From NCBI RefSeq assembly GCF_001547935.1, contig NZ_AP014635.1, positions 434,001-498,000 of the forward strand: 64,000 nt of DNA. The letters are read 5' to 3'. Shown piece by piece: positions 1 through 9,324 of this stretch. Positions within the stretch are counted from its first letter, which is position 1; the number at the start of each line of letters is the position of its first letter. Source of the stretch: Vibrio tritonius (lineage in GTDB: Bacteria; Pseudomonadota; Gammaproteobacteria; Enterobacterales; Vibrionaceae). The position numbers and the translations under genes were made by a program. Below the pieces are notes generated by a model. It was not told the origin of the DNA. It made no database searches and worked only from the letters and a program-made list of their open reading frames with translations.

Positions 1-1
1 G

Positions 2-814
2 TTCCTATTTGGTGGACCTATTGGCGCTATTTTCGGGTTATTTCTTGGGCACCAATTTGATAAAGCAAGACGATTAAGTCAAGCAGGTTTTAGCTCTGGT
101 CGGTTTGGTGGACCAAGCCAAGCAGAGAGGCAGCAGGAATTTTTTAATTCAGCCTTTGCCGTTATGGGGCATGTTGCCAAAGCAAAAGGGCAGGTGACTC
201 GTCAAGAAATCCAACTAGCGACTCAAGTCATGGATCGTATGGGATTGGTTGGCGAGCCAAGAAAAGCTGCGCAAGATGCTTTTCGCCAAGGTAAAGAGTC
301 ATCGTTCCCTTTAGAGCAAGTATTGGAAAAAATACGCTTAATTACCGCTGGCCGTTATGACTTATTACAGTTTTTCTTGGAGTTGCAAGTCTCATCAGCC
401 TTTGCCGATGGCGATCTTCACCCAAGCGAACGAGAGTTGTTATTTAAAATTGCAGCAGGGCTTGGTTTCTCAGCCGCTCAACTAGAGCAACGTTTACGGA
501 TGCAAGAAGCGGCATTTCGTTTTCAACAAGGCGGATTCGGTGGCCAAGGTTCGCAGCACAGCGGTGGTCAATCAAGTTGGCAACAAGCCAGCACGAAAGA
601 TCAATTGGCGGATGCATACGAAGTGTTAGGTGTGAGTGCGGATGCCGATGAGAAGACCATCAAACGCGCTTATCGTAAATTAATGAATGAACACCATCCG
701 GATAAGTTGATGGCGAAAGGGCTACCACCTGAAATGATGAACGTCGCGAAAGAAAAGTCACAGCAAATTCAACATGCGTATGATTTGATAAAAAAAGCGA
801 AAGGTATCCACTAA
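2..814 (+). CDS. djlA: Co-chaperone DjlA (5' end outside the window)
   Basis: Membrane-anchored J-domain partner of DnaK. The reading frame is open from the first bases of the window (FLFGGPIGAIFGLFLGHQFDKARR), which is the end of the glycine-rich transmembrane anchor typical of DjlA. It continues through a TerB-like helical domain and a Gln/Gly/Ser-rich linker (QQGGFGGQGSQHSGGQSS) to a C-terminal J domain. The J domain holds the HPD motif (NEHHPDK), which is needed to stimulate DnaK ATPase activity. The N-terminal residues lie upstream of the window, so an internal ATG at 164 should not be taken as the start. A hairpin terminator follows 30 bp after the stop. Confidence 0.93.
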   Translation, partial: FLFGGPIGAIFGLFLGHQFDKARRLSQAGFSSGRFGGPSQAERQQEFFNSAFAVMGHVAKAKGQVTRQEIQLATQVMDRMGLVGEPRKAAQDAFRQGKESSFPLEQVLEKIRLITAGRYDLLQFFLELQVSSAFADGDLHPSERELLFKIAAGLGFSAAQLEQRLRMQEAAFRFQQGGFGGQGSQHSGGQSSWQQASTKDQLADAYEVLGVSADADEKTIKRAYRKLMNEHHPDKLMAKGLPPEMMNVAKEKSQQIQHAYDLIKKAKGIH

Positions 815-843
815 GTTATTGCAACTTTATCAAAACACATCAA

Positions 844-867
844 GCCGGCCTCGTGCCGGTTTTTTTA
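844..867 (+). terminator. Intrinsic terminator after djlA
   Basis: Five-base GC stem CCGGC/GCCGG with a CTCGT loop, followed by eight T. It ends djlA transcription. Confidence 0.85.
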
Positions 868-885
868 TAGAGCATTGTTCAGAAA

Positions 886-917
886 CGAAAAAAGCCACAA
901 CTTGCGTTGTGGCTTTT
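886..917 (-). terminator. Terminator of the first tRNA operon
   Basis: Twelve-base perfect stem AAAAGCCACAAC/GTTGTGGCTTTT with loop TTGC. On the minus strand a T-run follows. It lies just 3' of the last tRNA-Asn. The same sequence recurs after the second tRNA operon at 2022-2054. Confidence 0.9.
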
Positions 918-924
918 CGAAAAG

Positions 925-1000
925 TGGCTCCCCCTGCAAGACTTGAACTTGCGACATACGGATTAACAGTCCGCCGTTCTACCGACTGAACTAAGGGGGA
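925..1000 (-). tRNA. tRNA-Asn(GTT)
   Basis: The minus-strand 76-nt cloverleaf has a TCCCCCT/AGGGGGA acceptor stem, anticodon loop CTGTTAA and encoded CCA. It is the last gene of a five-tRNA operon. Confidence 0.97.
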
Positions 1001-1028
1001 ACAGATTGTGTATTTCTCTTAAGAGAAA

Positions 1029-1105
<77 letters not shown>

Positions 1106-1141
1106 TGGTATCAACAAGAGTCACTCTTATCGATAAAATAG

Positions 1142-1217
1142 TGGCTCCCCCTGCAAGACTTGAACTTGCGACATACGGATTAACAGTCCGCCGTTCTACC
1201 GACTGAACTAAGGGGGA
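1142..1217 (-). tRNA. tRNA-Asn(GTT)
   Basis: Same sequence as the Asn tRNA at 925-1000. It belongs to a tandemly repeated Thr-Asn unit. Confidence 0.97.
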
Positions 1218-1246
1218 ACAGATTGTGTATTTCTCTTTAAGAGAAG

Positions 1247-1322
<76 letters not shown>

Positions 1323-1367
1323 ACATTATTCTTTGTCATTCGTGTTAGACACCAACAACTTAAATTG

Positions 1368-1443
1368 TGGTGCCCGGAGGCGGAATCGAACCACCGACAC
1401 GAGGATTTTCAATCCTCTGCTCTACCGACTGAGCTATCCGGGC
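1368..1443 (-). tRNA. tRNA-Phe(GAA)
   Basis: The minus-strand 76-nt cloverleaf has acceptor stem GCCCGGA/TCCGGGC, anticodon loop TTGAAAA and encoded CCA. It is the first gene of the operon Phe-Thr-Asn-Thr-Asn. Confidence 0.97.
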
Positions 1444-2021
1444 GACGAGGTGTATTAAAAGGTTTTTCTGGTTTTTCGTCAACACTAAATTGCAAAAAAA
1501 AGTTTGTTTGTTGTTTTTATATACTTTATGGCCTGTTTTTATCCATTTTTCTGCAAAAGCAGCGATATTTTAGGGGGGGAAGCCCCTTAAACTCTGGAGA
1601 AAAACTTAGGTTTTAACTCATTTTGCATAGTAAAAGAGTCATGCAATAGTAAAAGTGGATCCCTTACGCAAGGTATTGGTAATCCAATGAGATTAAAGCT
1701 TAACCGGAGCATGAGTAACAATCGAATGCAAAGTGAGCGGTCGAAATAGTGCTGTACTTTTGTTGGTTTATAACCATTAGGTTCGTGATCTAATAAGAAA
1801 TACCCAAATAACCTCAAGATGCAGTTTCAGTTAGAGTGTATTTGCTCATAAGCAAGGCACTGATTTAAATGAATCCTCATCTAGAGAGAAAAACGCGATA
1901 GTGTAGCTGGGTTATAGCAATTTGATAGAGTGGGCGAGAAAAGAGAACGATGCTGGGATAGGGGAGAACCAGTGGTGTTGGGAAAGGTAATCAAAGCAGG
2001 AAAGAATGTAAGTATGGTAAA
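1444..2021. other. Intergenic stretch between the two tRNA operons
   Basis: About 580 bp with no gene I can support. It is AT-rich and should hold the promoter of the first tRNA operon (minus strand). The short open frames here lack ribosome sites and recognisable products. The only structured part is a degenerate copy of the intergenic repeat at 1799-1915. Confidence 0.6.
1799..1915 (+). repeat. Short degenerate copy (D) of the TATACCC intergenic repeat
   Basis: It begins ATACCCAAATAACCTCAAG and continues like the left arm of the full copies (GATGCAGTTTCAG, GCTCATAAGCAAGGCAC, a diverged CGATTTGAAT), then ends in GGGTTATA. The whole second arm is missing and the remainder is diverged, so this looks like an old, internally deleted copy. 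Confidence 0.6.
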
Positions 2022-2054
2022 ACGAAAAAAGCCACAACTTGCGTTGTGGCTTTT
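2022..2054 (-). terminator. Terminator of the second tRNA operon
   Basis: Stem AAAAGCCACAAC/GTTGTGGCTTTT with loop TTGC and a minus-strand T-run. It is identical in its core to the terminator at 886-917, which points to duplication of the whole operon. Confidence 0.9.
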
Positions 2055-2061
2055 CGAAAAG

Positions 2062-2137
2062 TGGCTCCCCCTGCAAGACTTGAACTTGCGACATACGGAT
2101 TAACAGTCCGCCGTTCTACCGACTGAACTAAGGGGGA
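2062..2137 (-). tRNA. tRNA-Asn(GTT)
   Basis: Same sequence as the other two Asn tRNAs of the window, with encoded CCA. Last gene of the operon Phe-Thr-Phe-Asn. Confidence 0.97.
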
Positions 2138-2160
2138 ACAAATTTTAACTTCAAAAGAAG

Positions 2161-2236
2161 TGGTGCCTCGAGGCGGAATCGAACCACCGACACGAGGATT
2201 TTCAATCCTCTGCTCTACCGACTGAGCTATCGAGGC
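2161..2236 (-). tRNA. tRNA-Phe(GAA), acceptor-stem variant
   Basis: It matches the other two Phe tRNAs through the D, anticodon and T arms. The acceptor stem reads GCCTCGA/TCGAGGC instead of GCCCGGA/TCCGGGC. Both strands of the stem changed together, so pairing is kept and the gene should be functional. Confidence 0.95.
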
Positions 2237-2243
2237 AAATAAA

Positions 2244-2319
<76 letters not shown>

Positions 2320-2378
2320 ACACTTAATTGCTTAAGCGCACGATTTTTTATTTCTAAAAAATCCAACACCAAAATTTG

Positions 2379-2454
2379 TGGTGCCCGGAGGCGGAATCGA
2401 ACCACCGACACGAGGATTTTCAATCCTCTGCTCTACCGACTGAGCTATCCGGGC
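2379..2454 (-). tRNA. tRNA-Phe(GAA)
   Basis: Acceptor stem GCCCGGA/TCCGGGC and loop TTGAAAA with encoded CCA, as for the copy at 1368-1443. First gene of the second operon. Confidence 0.97.
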
Positions 2455-2559
2455 AACGGGGCGCTATTAAACGGGTTTTCGCTCCAGTCGTCAACATGTT
2501 TTTTTAAAAAAATTAAAAAAATGATTTGAGTGACGTTATTTTGGGCAACTTGGTGATTT

Positions 2560-3702
2560 TTAGTGCTTATTAAACTCTTTTTTGTATTGAGTCACCTTTT
2601 CGAGGTAACGACGAGACTCCGCATTCGGATGTTTTTTAGTTAATGCCCAATACACTTGGTTAGGTTGTAAGCGGTTTATGTCTCTTACTGCACGACTTCT
2701 ATCACGACTAAAGGTATTTAATACCCCACCGGTTCCCCCGTTGTAGGCGGAAATCATACTGTATTCTAAAGAAATGGGATTATTTACCTGTTTTAAATAG
2801 CGAGTTTTAAGTAGGTAGAAATAGGCTGTACCCACATCAATGTTGTTTTCTGGATTAAATAAGTACTTTGGCGATGGTTGGCCAGAACGATTTTTTACAA
2901 GGTTAAATACATCTCTACCTGCCGTTTTGGGTACGACTTGCATTAGGCCGTAGGCATTTGCCCAACTTACCGCATAGGGGTTAAAGCTACTTTCGGTTTT
3001 TATGATCGCGTAGATGAGATCTTCCGGAATGCCATAACGTTGTGATGCCTTACGCACGATATTGGCATATTGATAGCTGCGGATCTCAACTTGATCTTCT
3101 ACCATTGGAATCTCGACGTAGTAGGCTTTTTTGAAATCAACCTCTTTGGTTTTTAGGTGGTGAGCAATTAAGTAATCGGCGTAACGATTGGCACGCCAGC
3201 TCCATTGAATGGGCTGTTTATCTTGGTCGACAACTTGTTTGTAGAGAAAGGGTTGCCCTTTTAACTGAATGTTTTGTGAGGAAAAAAGGTCTACTTGCGA
3301 TGGGTTGTCGGGGGTGAGTAGGGTAGTGATAATGGCATTTTTTAAGTGTTGTTTGGGTTCTGTTGATGCTACCGTTTCAACCATAATAACCCCGGTATCG
3401 AAGTTAACATCGGTACGGCTTAGGTAGTTGTCGATGTATTTAACGTAGTTACGCTTACCCGCTATTTTGATCTCTCGACTGCCCCATTTCTTTTCAATGT
3501 TGCCAGAAAAACTATTAATTAAGGCATCTAGCGCTGCGGTGTCTTTTTGGTATTGTCCGGGAAGCCGAGCCAGATTTTTGGCAAATCGATTAGAGGGTTC
3601 AAAGTCGACGTTATATATACTTTCAACCATTTCTCGACTACAACCAACCAAAGTGCAGCTGATAAAGAGTAACGCAGCTAAGGGGTAAACAAACTGTCTC
3701 AT
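2560..3702 (-). CDS. mltC: Membrane-bound lytic murein transglycosylase C
   Basis: Lipoprotein that cleaves the MurNAc-GlcNAc bond of peptidoglycan with formation of 1,6-anhydro ends. The start was set at MRQFVYPLAA, giving 380 residues. This leaves a normal lipoprotein signal with lipobox LVGC and cysteine 21; an upstream start would add five residues. The N-terminal DUF3393-type domain is followed by a C-terminal SLT domain. That domain has the catalytic glutamate in KTESSFNPYA, then GLMQVVP and SAYNGG, all hallmarks of family-1 transglycosylases. The gene follows yggX after a terminator hairpin, so it may have its own promoter despite the conserved mutY-yggX-mltC order. Confidence 0.95.
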   Translation of the reverse strand: MRQFVYPLAALLFISCTLVGCSREMVESIYNVDFEPSNRFAKNLARLPGQYQKDTAALDALINSFSGNIEKKWGSREIKIAGKRNYVKYIDNYLSRTDVNFDTGVIMVETVASTEPKQHLKNAIITTLLTPDNPSQVDLFSSQNIQLKGQPFLYKQVVDQDKQPIQWSWRANRYADYLIAHHLKTKEVDFKKAYYVEIPMVEDQVEIRSYQYANIVRKASQRYGIPEDLIYAIIKTESSFNPYAVSWANAYGLMQVVPKTAGRDVFNLVKNRSGQPSPKYLFNPENNIDVGTAYFYLLKTRYLKQVNNPISLEYSMISAYNGGTGGVLNTFSRDRSRAVRDINRLQPNQVYWALTKKHPNAESRRYLEKVTQYKKEFNKH

Positions 3703-3720
3703 TCCATCCTCTAACAATAA

Positions 3721-3748
3721 AAATGGCCATACAAAGTATGGCCATTAA
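3721..3748 (-). terminator. Terminator between yggX and mltC
   Basis: Perfect stem AATGGCCATAC/GTATGGCCATT with loop AAA. On the minus strand it is followed by TTTTTATT. It separates mutY-yggX from mltC, so coupling of mltC to the upstream genes would need read-through. Confidence 0.8.
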
Positions 3749-3754
3749 ATAATA

Positions 3755-4027
3755 TTACTCACTTGGTGGAGTATAACCCTCGATGTGAACATCCTGTCCT
3801 TCGAAAAGGAAATTAACCATTTCAGTTTCAAGCAGTTTACGATGTTCAGGGTCCATCATGTTCAGTTTCTTTTCATTGATGAGCATGGTTTGTTTATGTT
3901 GCCATTCAGCCCATGCTTCTTTTGAAATTGAGTCAAATATACGTTTGCCCAGTTCTCCCGGATAGAGCTGAAAATCCAATCCTTCAGCTTCTTTTTGCAG
4001 GCGGGCACAAAAAACAGTGCGACTCAT
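3755..4027 (-). CDS. yggX: Fe(II)-trafficking / iron-sulfur protecting protein YggX
   Basis: Small cytoplasmic protein of 90 residues, the usual family length, linked in enterobacteria to protection and repair of oxidised iron-sulfur clusters. It starts [16 protein letters not shown], with the conserved cysteine at residue 7, and carries the family signature [17 protein letters not shown]. It lies 12 bp after mutY, an iron-sulfur glycosylase, in the same orientation, so cotranscription is likely. Confidence 0.95.
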   Translation of the reverse strand: MSRTVFCARLQKEAEGLDFQLYPGELGKRIFDSISKEAWAEWQHKQTMLINEKKLNMMDPEHRKLLETEMVNFLFEGQDVHIEGYTPPSE

Positions 4028-4039
4028 TGAGTTGTCCTC

Positions 4040-5095
4040 TTAGTTCATCAATTCAAATGGCAGGCTTTCCAGCAGTTGTTTCACTGGAGCAGCTAAACCT
4101 ATTTGTTCTGGTTGTTGTAAGTTATACCAAAGACCTTTGTTGTCTTCCATTATCACGTTGGGTTTTGTCACTAACTCGATAAGAATAGGAGTAATATCGA
4201 GATGATAGTGACTAAATGTGTGACGAAAAGCGATCAAGGTTTGTTGTCGCTTGATCTGTTGATCTTCGACACCTAAACGGGCAAGAACGTCACTAACTTG
4301 CGCATTTTTATGCTCTGGGAAACTGTATAGCCCACCCCAAATACCCACTTGTGGTCTCTGCTCTAACCATACTTCGTCATTGTGGTGGAGCATGACAAAC
4401 CATGTTTCCTTTACTGGTTTTTCTTTTTTAGGTTTTTTGCCCGGATAATCTTGTGGGTTACCTTGAGTTAGCGCTTGGCAACCTGCTGAGATAGGACACA
4501 AGCTACATTTAGGCTTGCTGCGGGTACAGATCATTGCGCCCATATCCATCATGGCTTGATTGTATTTATCCACGTCGATACTTGGCGTATTTTGTTCTGC
4601 ATATTGCCAAAGTTGTTCTTCAACTTTTTTCTGTCCTGGCCATCCGTCCACGGCGTAGTAACGCGCTAGTGTCCTTTTGACATTTCCGTCCAAAATGGCG
4701 TGAGGCAGTTTATAAACAGAAGAAAGAACCGCTGCTGCAGTTGAGCGACCAATGCCGGGTAGAGCATTCATCGCGGTTAATTCTTGAGGAAATTCACCTT
4801 GATACTGTTCCATTACCGTTTGAGCTGCTTTATGTAGGTTACGGGCACGGGCGTAATAGCCCAAACCGGTCCAGTAGTGGAGTACCTCGTCTTGTGGTGC
4901 CGCAGCTAAGTCAGCTACGGTAGGGAAACGTTCAATAAACCGCTGGTAGTAAGGAATTACCGTTGCTACCTGCGTTTGTTGGAGCATGATCTCCGATAAC
5001 CAAACGCTGTAAGCGGTTTTGTTTTGTTGCCATGGGAGCTCTTTACGTCCATAGGCTTCGTACCAATCAAGGATCGATTTTGCAAAAGGAGTCAC
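4040..5095 (-). CDS. mutY: A/G-specific adenine DNA glycosylase MutY
   Basis: Removes adenine mispaired with 8-oxoguanine or guanine. The 351-residue protein has the catalytic glutamate in [12 protein letters not shown] (residue 35), the helix-hairpin-helix [10 protein letters not shown] with the following aspartate ILDGNVKR, and the four-cysteine [4Fe-4S] loop [17 protein letters not shown]. The C-terminal NUDIX-like domain that reads 8-oxoguanine follows ([20 protein letters not shown]). It is divergent from trmB and upstream of yggX, the standard order in this group. Confidence 0.97.
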   Translation of the reverse strand: MTPFAKSILDWYEAYGRKELPWQQNKTAYSVWLSEIMLQQTQVATVIPYYQRFIERFPTVADLAAAPQDEVLHYWTGLGYYARARNLHKAAQTVMEQYQGEFPQELTAMNALPGIGRSTAAAVLSSVYKLPHAILDGNVKRTLARYYAVDGWPGQKKVEEQLWQYAEQNTPSIDVDKYNQAMMDMGAMICTRSKPKCSLCPISAGCQALTQGNPQDYPGKKPKKEKPVKETWFVMLHHNDEVWLEQRPQVGIWGGLYSFPEHKNAQVSDVLARLGVEDQQIKRQQTLIAFRHTFSHYHLDITPILIELVTKPNVIMEDNKGLWYNLQQPEQIGLAAPVKQLLESLPFELMN

Positions 5096-5272
5096 GACAT
5101 GCTCTTTTTATAATGATGTTGAGCTAAAATTGCACCACACTTTCGTTGATAAGTACAACGGACAAAATGTACGGGAATAGCGCATTTCATAGGATTTTTG
5201 TTGAAATACTTGCACCGAAGGCAATTCTTTGGATAATTCCCGCTCTGTTTAATCAATGTGCAGGCAAAACCG

Positions 5273-5992
5273 ATGAGTGAAGTAACCACAAATGAGTTTA
5301 CTGAAGACGGTAAAATCGTACGAAAAATTCGTAGTTTCGTACGCCGTGAAGGTCGACTAACAAAAGGTCAGGAAGCCGCTTTAAATGAGTGCTGGCCAAC
5401 AATGGGAATTGATTACCAAAACCAATTACTCGATTGGAATGAAGTATTTGGTAACGACAATCCAGTGGTACTGGAAATTGGTTTTGGCATGGGAGCATCT
5501 TTAGTTGAAATGGCTAAAAATGCGCCTGAGAAAAACTTTATTGGTATCGAAGTTCACAGTCCGGGTGTTGGCGCTTGTTTATCAGCTGCGCGTGAGGCCG
5601 GTGTGACTAACTTGCGCGTGATGTGTCATGATGCGGTTGAAGTGTTTGAGCACATGATTCCTAATAGCAGCCTAAGCACATTGCAACTATTTTTCCCAGA
5701 CCCATGGCATAAAAAACGTCACCATAAACGCCGTATTGTGCAGCTTGAATTTGCAGAAATGGTTCGTCAGAAACTGCAAGTGGAAACGGGTATCTTCCAC
5801 ATGGCGACAGACTGGGAAAACTACGCTGAACACATGATTGAAGTGATGAATCAAGCGCCTGGTTATGAAAATATCGCAACCGATGGCGATTACATTCCTC
5901 GTCCGGACGAGCGTCCATTGACGAAGTTTGAAGCCCGTGGCCATCGTTTAGGACATGGTGTTTGGGATATTAAATTTAAGCGTACTCGCTGA
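5273..5992 (+). CDS. trmB: tRNA (guanine-N7)-methyltransferase TrmB
   Basis: Forms m7G46 in the variable loop of tRNA using S-adenosylmethionine. I start it at MSEVTTNEF (239 residues, usual Vibrio length), five codons inside the longest frame. Visible motifs are the SAM-binding loop [29 protein letters not shown], and the catalytic/tRNA-binding [19 protein letters not shown] strong terminator follows. The 177-bp gap to mutY holds divergent promoters. Confidence 0.96.
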   Translation: MSEVTTNEFTEDGKIVRKIRSFVRREGRLTKGQEAALNECWPTMGIDYQNQLLDWNEVFGNDNPVVLEIGFGMGASLVEMAKNAPEKNFIGIEVHSPGVGACLSAAREAGVTNLRVMCHDAVEVFEHMIPNSSLSTLQLFFPDPWHKKRHHKRRIVQLEFAEMVRQKLQVETGIFHMATDWENYAEHMIEVMNQAPGYENIATDGDYIPRPDERPLTKFEARGHRLGHGVWDIKFKRTR

Positions 5993-6040
5993 GTATCCCA
6001 CTCAATATTCTGATTAAAAATCAGATTATTGAAAGCAATA

Positions 6041-6075
6041 TAATGCCAACATTGTTTTGCAATGTTGGCATTTTT
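6041..6075 (+). terminator. Terminator after trmB
   Basis: Stem AATGCCAACATTG/CAATGTTGGCATT with a four-base loop and T5. It ends about 18 bp before the glsA start, so the glsA promoter must overlap it or lie before it. Confidence 0.85.
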
Positions 6076-6093
6076 CACCTCTGGGGAGAGAGA

Positions 6094-7014
6094 ATGAAAC
6101 CGACACAAGAGATTTTGGCGACGATTTTGGATGAAGTTCGCCCACTAATTGGTCAAGGGAAGGTGGCAAATTACATTCCTGCGCTGGCGAATGTGCCAAA
6201 TCAAAAGCTAGGTATTGCGGTATTTACTAACACTGGCGAAGTGATTAGTGCTGGTGATGCCGATGAAGGTTTCTCTATTCAATCGATCTCTAAAGTGCTG
6301 AGTTTAACCCTCGCTATGCGCTTATATGAGCCAGAGGAATTGTGGACAAGAGTTGGTAAGGAGCCTTCTGGTCAGGCATTTAACTCATTGATTCAGCTTG
6401 AAATGGAGCAGGGTATTCCACGTAATCCATTTATCAATGCTGGGGCTATTGTTGTTTCTGATATGTTGCAGAGTCGCTTGAGCGCACCGCGTCAACGCTT
6501 GCTCGATTTTTCCCGTTTTTTGTGTGGCAATGAACAGGTATTTTACGACAAAGTGGTTGCAGCATCGGAAATGATGCATAGCGACCGTAATGCGGCTATT
6601 GCGTATTTGATGCGTTCATTTGGTAACTTCGAAAATGAAGTAATACCTGTACTAACCAACTATTTTCATGCTTGTTCGTTACGCATGAGTTGTGTTGATT
6701 TAGCTAAAACATTCAGCTATTTGGCTAATAAAGGTAAGTCAGTAATTACGGGTGATGAGGTGATCACTTCCACTCAAAGCAAACAGATGAATGCATTACT
6801 TGCGACTTGTGGTTTATACGATGGGGCCGGTGAATTTGCTTATCGTGTTGGTATGCCGGGTAAGTCAGGTGTTGGTGGCGGTATTATTGCTATTGTACCG
6901 GGTGAAATGACCATTGCAGTCTGGTCGCCAGAGTTGGATAAATCGGGTAACTCATTGGCGGGGACTCGAGCTTTAGAGCTGCTGGCGAAACGCATTGGTC
7001 GGTCAATTTTCTAA
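6094..7014 (+). CDS. glsA: Glutaminase A
   Basis: Hydrolyses glutamine to glutamate and ammonia. The start is ATG 6094, because GGAGAG sits seven bases upstream and this gives 306 residues, the usual family length. The upstream part of the frame is the trmB terminator. Beta-lactamase-fold motifs are present: the serine-lysine pair SISK in [24 protein letters not shown], and [10 protein letters not shown] near the C-terminus. It is a single gene with its own terminator. Confidence 0.95.
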   Translation: MKPTQEILATILDEVRPLIGQGKVANYIPALANVPNQKLGIAVFTNTGEVISAGDADEGFSIQSISKVLSLTLAMRLYEPEELWTRVGKEPSGQAFNSLIQLEMEQGIPRNPFINAGAIVVSDMLQSRLSAPRQRLLDFSRFLCGNEQVFYDKVVAASEMMHSDRNAAIAYLMRSFGNFENEVIPVLTNYFHACSLRMSCVDLAKTFSYLANKGKSVITGDEVITSTQSKQMNALLATCGLYDGAGEFAYRVGMPGKSGVGGGIIAIVPGEMTIAVWSPELDKSGNSLAGTRALELLAKRIGRSIF

Positions 7015-7038
7015 ATTAAAATCAATGTGTTAATCAAT

Positions 7039-7067
7039 AAAATGCCACTCTTGTGAGTGGCATTTTT
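7039..7067 (+). terminator. Terminator after glsA
   Basis: Stem AAATGCCACTC/GAGTGGCATTT with loop TTGT and five T, between convergent glsA and hemW. Confidence 0.85.
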
Positions 7068-7094
7068 GATCTTGAAATTGTTCGTTGGCCGCGA

Positions 7095-8276
7095 TTACTC
7101 GTCTTCGTCCTCATCCACCATAAAGGCTTCAAGCAGATCGTTTAGGAACAGTTTACCTTTCTGCGTTATCTGCCAATGAGTCTCGGATTCATCTAAGTAA
7201 CCTTGTTCAATCGCCCAATTGATCGTTGGTGCTACTGTGTTCAACGGTAGACCTGTCGTCGTGACAAAGTCTTGCTTTGGACATGCTTCAATCAGACGAA
7301 AGCGGTTCATAAAGAACTCAAATGGACGGTCTTCATCGGCGACAAGCTGTTCGCTGTCTAAATACGGTTTCACCATATTTTGATACGCCGCAAGATAGCC
7401 ACGAGGGTGTTTAATCTTGGTGGTTCGGACAATACGACCATCGGTAAAACTGAGCTTACCGTGCGCACCACAGCCAATCCCTAAATAGTCGCCAAAACGC
7501 CAATAATTGAGGTTGTGCTGGCATTGATAACCCGGTTTGCTATAGCCGGAGATTTCATATTGCACATAACCAGCATCGGTCAGCTTCTTATGCCCCATTT
7601 CGAAAATATCCCATAGGTCATCTTCGTCTGGTAATACAGGCGGTTTGGAGTAAAACAAAGTATTTGGCTCAATGGTTAACTGATACCAAGAAAAATGCGG
7701 TGGTGCGAGTTCGATAGCTTGATCTAAATCCGCCAGCGCTTGCTCTGGCGTTTGATCGGGCAAACCATGCATCAAATCCAAGTTAAAGCTGTTTAAGCCA
7801 ATCTGGTGCGCTAAATTCGCCGCGTTGATTGCTTCTTCACGACCATGAATTCGACCGAGTGCTTTAAGCTTCGAGCTTTCAAAACTTTGCACGCCAATAG
7901 AAATACGGGTCACACCTTGTTCTCTGTAGGCTTTGAATCGATCCGCTTCAATGGTCCCTGGATTCGCTTCCATGGTGATTTCAATACTGTCTTCAAACGG
8001 TAAACGCTGCTCAACACCACGGAGTAGGGCGCCGATACCTTCAGCAGAAATCAAACTTGGCGTGCCGCCACCAATAAAAATAGAGTGCAGCGGGCGCGGC
8101 GCTTGTTCGAGTTGATAACGTTCAATATCGCGATCGAGATCTTCCAAAAGTGCCGCAATGTACTCTTGCTCAGGAATATTTTCCTTTAGAGCGTGGGAGT
8201 TAAAGTCGCAATACGGGCATTTTTGTACGCACCATGGAATATGGATGTATAAGCTTAACGCTGGTGGATTTAACAT
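7095..8276 (-). CDS. hemW: Heme chaperone HemW, radical SAM protein
   Basis: Coproporphyrinogen-dehydrogenase-like radical SAM protein, now regarded as a heme-trafficking chaperone. The 393-residue protein opens with YIHIPWCVQKCPYCDFNSH, the CxxxCxxC cluster motif, followed by IFIGGGTPSLI and EANPGTI. The C-terminal HemN-like domain ends in an acidic tail (VDEDEDE). Its start codon overlaps the rdgB stop as TAATG, so translation is coupled. Confidence 0.94.
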   Translation of the reverse strand: MLNPPALSLYIHIPWCVQKCPYCDFNSHALKENIPEQEYIAALLEDLDRDIERYQLEQAPRPLHSIFIGGGTPSLISAEGIGALLRGVEQRLPFEDSIEITMEANPGTIEADRFKAYREQGVTRISIGVQSFESSKLKALGRIHGREEAINAANLAHQIGLNSFNLDLMHGLPDQTPEQALADLDQAIELAPPHFSWYQLTIEPNTLFYSKPPVLPDEDDLWDIFEMGHKKLTDAGYVQYEISGYSKPGYQCQHNLNYWRFGDYLGIGCGAHGKLSFTDGRIVRTTKIKHPRGYLAAYQNMVKPYLDSEQLVADEDRPFEFFMNRFRLIEACPKQDFVTTTGLPLNTVAPTINWAIEQGYLDESETHWQITQKGKLFLNDLLEAFMVDEDEDE

Positions 8277-8875
8277 TAAGAATGTTGCTCTTCAATCGCT
8301 GCAAATAGTTTTTTGAGTGCTTTACCACGGTGAGATAGCTGCTTCTTGCGCGCTGGTTCGAGTTCTGCAGATGCACAGTTTTCCTCAGGTACCCAGAAAA
8401 CTGGGTCATAACCAAAGCCATTGGTGCCATGAGTTTCGGTAAGGATGCGACCTTCCCACTGACCGTGACATACCAATGGTGTTGGGTCGTCAGCATGACG
8501 CATCAAAACCAGTACACAATGAAAACGCGCAGTACGCTGCTCTTCAGGCACGCCTTCCATTGCTTTCAATAGCTTTTGTAGGTTCTCTTCGTCAGATGCC
8601 TCTTCACCTGCATAACGCGCTGAATAGATACCCGGAGCGCCTTTTAGGTAATCCACCTCCAGACCAGAATCATCAGCAATGGCAGCAAAGCCAGTTTCTT
8701 GCGCCGCATGGCGAGCTTTGATGATGGCGTTTTCAATAAACGTGGTGCCTGTTTCTGGCACAGAAGAGACGTTTAATTCAGTTTGAGCAACCACATCAAA
8801 ACCAAAATCAGACAGCAAATCTGCCATTTCACGAACTTTACCTTGATTACCTGTTGCTAGGACGATTTTTTTCAT
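8276..8875 (-). CDS. rdgB: XTP/dITP pyrophosphatase (house-cleaning)
   Basis: Hydrolyses non-canonical purine triphosphates such as ITP and XTP and keeps them out of DNA. At 199 residues it has the Ham1/RdgB signatures [15 protein letters not shown] at the N-terminus, [34 protein letters not shown], and the C-terminal SHRGKAL. It is the first gene of a pair with hemW, and 158 bp separate it from yggU. Confidence 0.96.
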   Translation of the reverse strand: MKKIVLATGNQGKVREMADLLSDFGFDVVAQTELNVSSVPETGTTFIENAIIKARHAAQETGFAAIADDSGLEVDYLKGAPGIYSARYAGEEASDEENLQKLLKAMEGVPEEQRTARFHCVLVLMRHADDPTPLVCHGQWEGRILTETHGTNGFGYDPVFWVPEENCASAELEPARKKQLSHRGKALKKLFAAIEEQHS

Positions 8876-9000
8876 AATGGACTCTTGTTAACTAAGGCGT
8901 TGAACCTGAGGTCTTGTTGATTGATATCGACGTAAAACACGTCATTCATTGTCGGCAAGGATACCAGAAACAGGCAAGCGCAACGAGTAAAGAGAATAAG

Positions 9001-9032
9001 AAAAAGCCTCGTCATTAACTGACGAGGCTTAG
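9001..9032 (-). terminator. Terminator of the yggS-proC-yggT-yggU operon
   Basis: Stem AAGCCTCGTC/GACGAGGCTT with an ATTAACT loop. On the minus strand T5 follows. It lies directly after the yggU stop. Confidence 0.85.
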
Positions 9033-9033
9033 G

Positions 9034-9324
9034 TTAATCAAGTAATGTTGCTATCTCTGGTGGAATCACTTTGGGGTCACTAATGCGAATCTGTTTATGT
9101 CGCCCCAGCTCCCCTTTTTCAATGGTGATTTGCCCTTTGGCAACTTTGCACTGTTTAGCCAAATACTTGGTTAGATGACCATTCGCTTTACCATCAACTG
9201 GTGGTGCTGTAATAGCGACTTTGATTTCATCGCCATGCAAACCAACGATTTGATCACGGCTAGCTTTAGGTTGAATGTACAGCCTTAAGACCAAATCACC
9301 CTGTTCATGAACGGCTGCGGTCAT
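9034..9324 (-). CDS. yggU: DUF167 family protein YggU
   Basis: Small conserved protein of unknown biochemical function. I start it at [10 protein letters not shown] (96 residues) because this ATG overlaps the yggT stop as TAATG; the longer frame adds MVSAL. The family core [36 protein letters not shown] is intact. It is the last gene of the yggS-proC-yggT-yggU operon. Confidence 0.92.
   Translation of the reverse strand: MTAAVHEQGDLVLRLYIQPKASRDQIVGLHGDEIKVAITAPPVDGKANGHLTKYLAKQCKVAKGQITIEKGELGRHKQIRISDPKVIPPEIATLLD

Noticed and set aside
1365..2094. Small open frames across the tRNA operons and their spacer
   Set aside because: They overlap tRNA genes or the degenerate repeat, lack ribosome sites and encode low-complexity products.
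5092..5289. 65-residue minus-strand frame between mutY and trmB
   Set aside because: It overlaps the divergent promoter region and the trmB start; cysteine/lysine-rich with no family resemblance.
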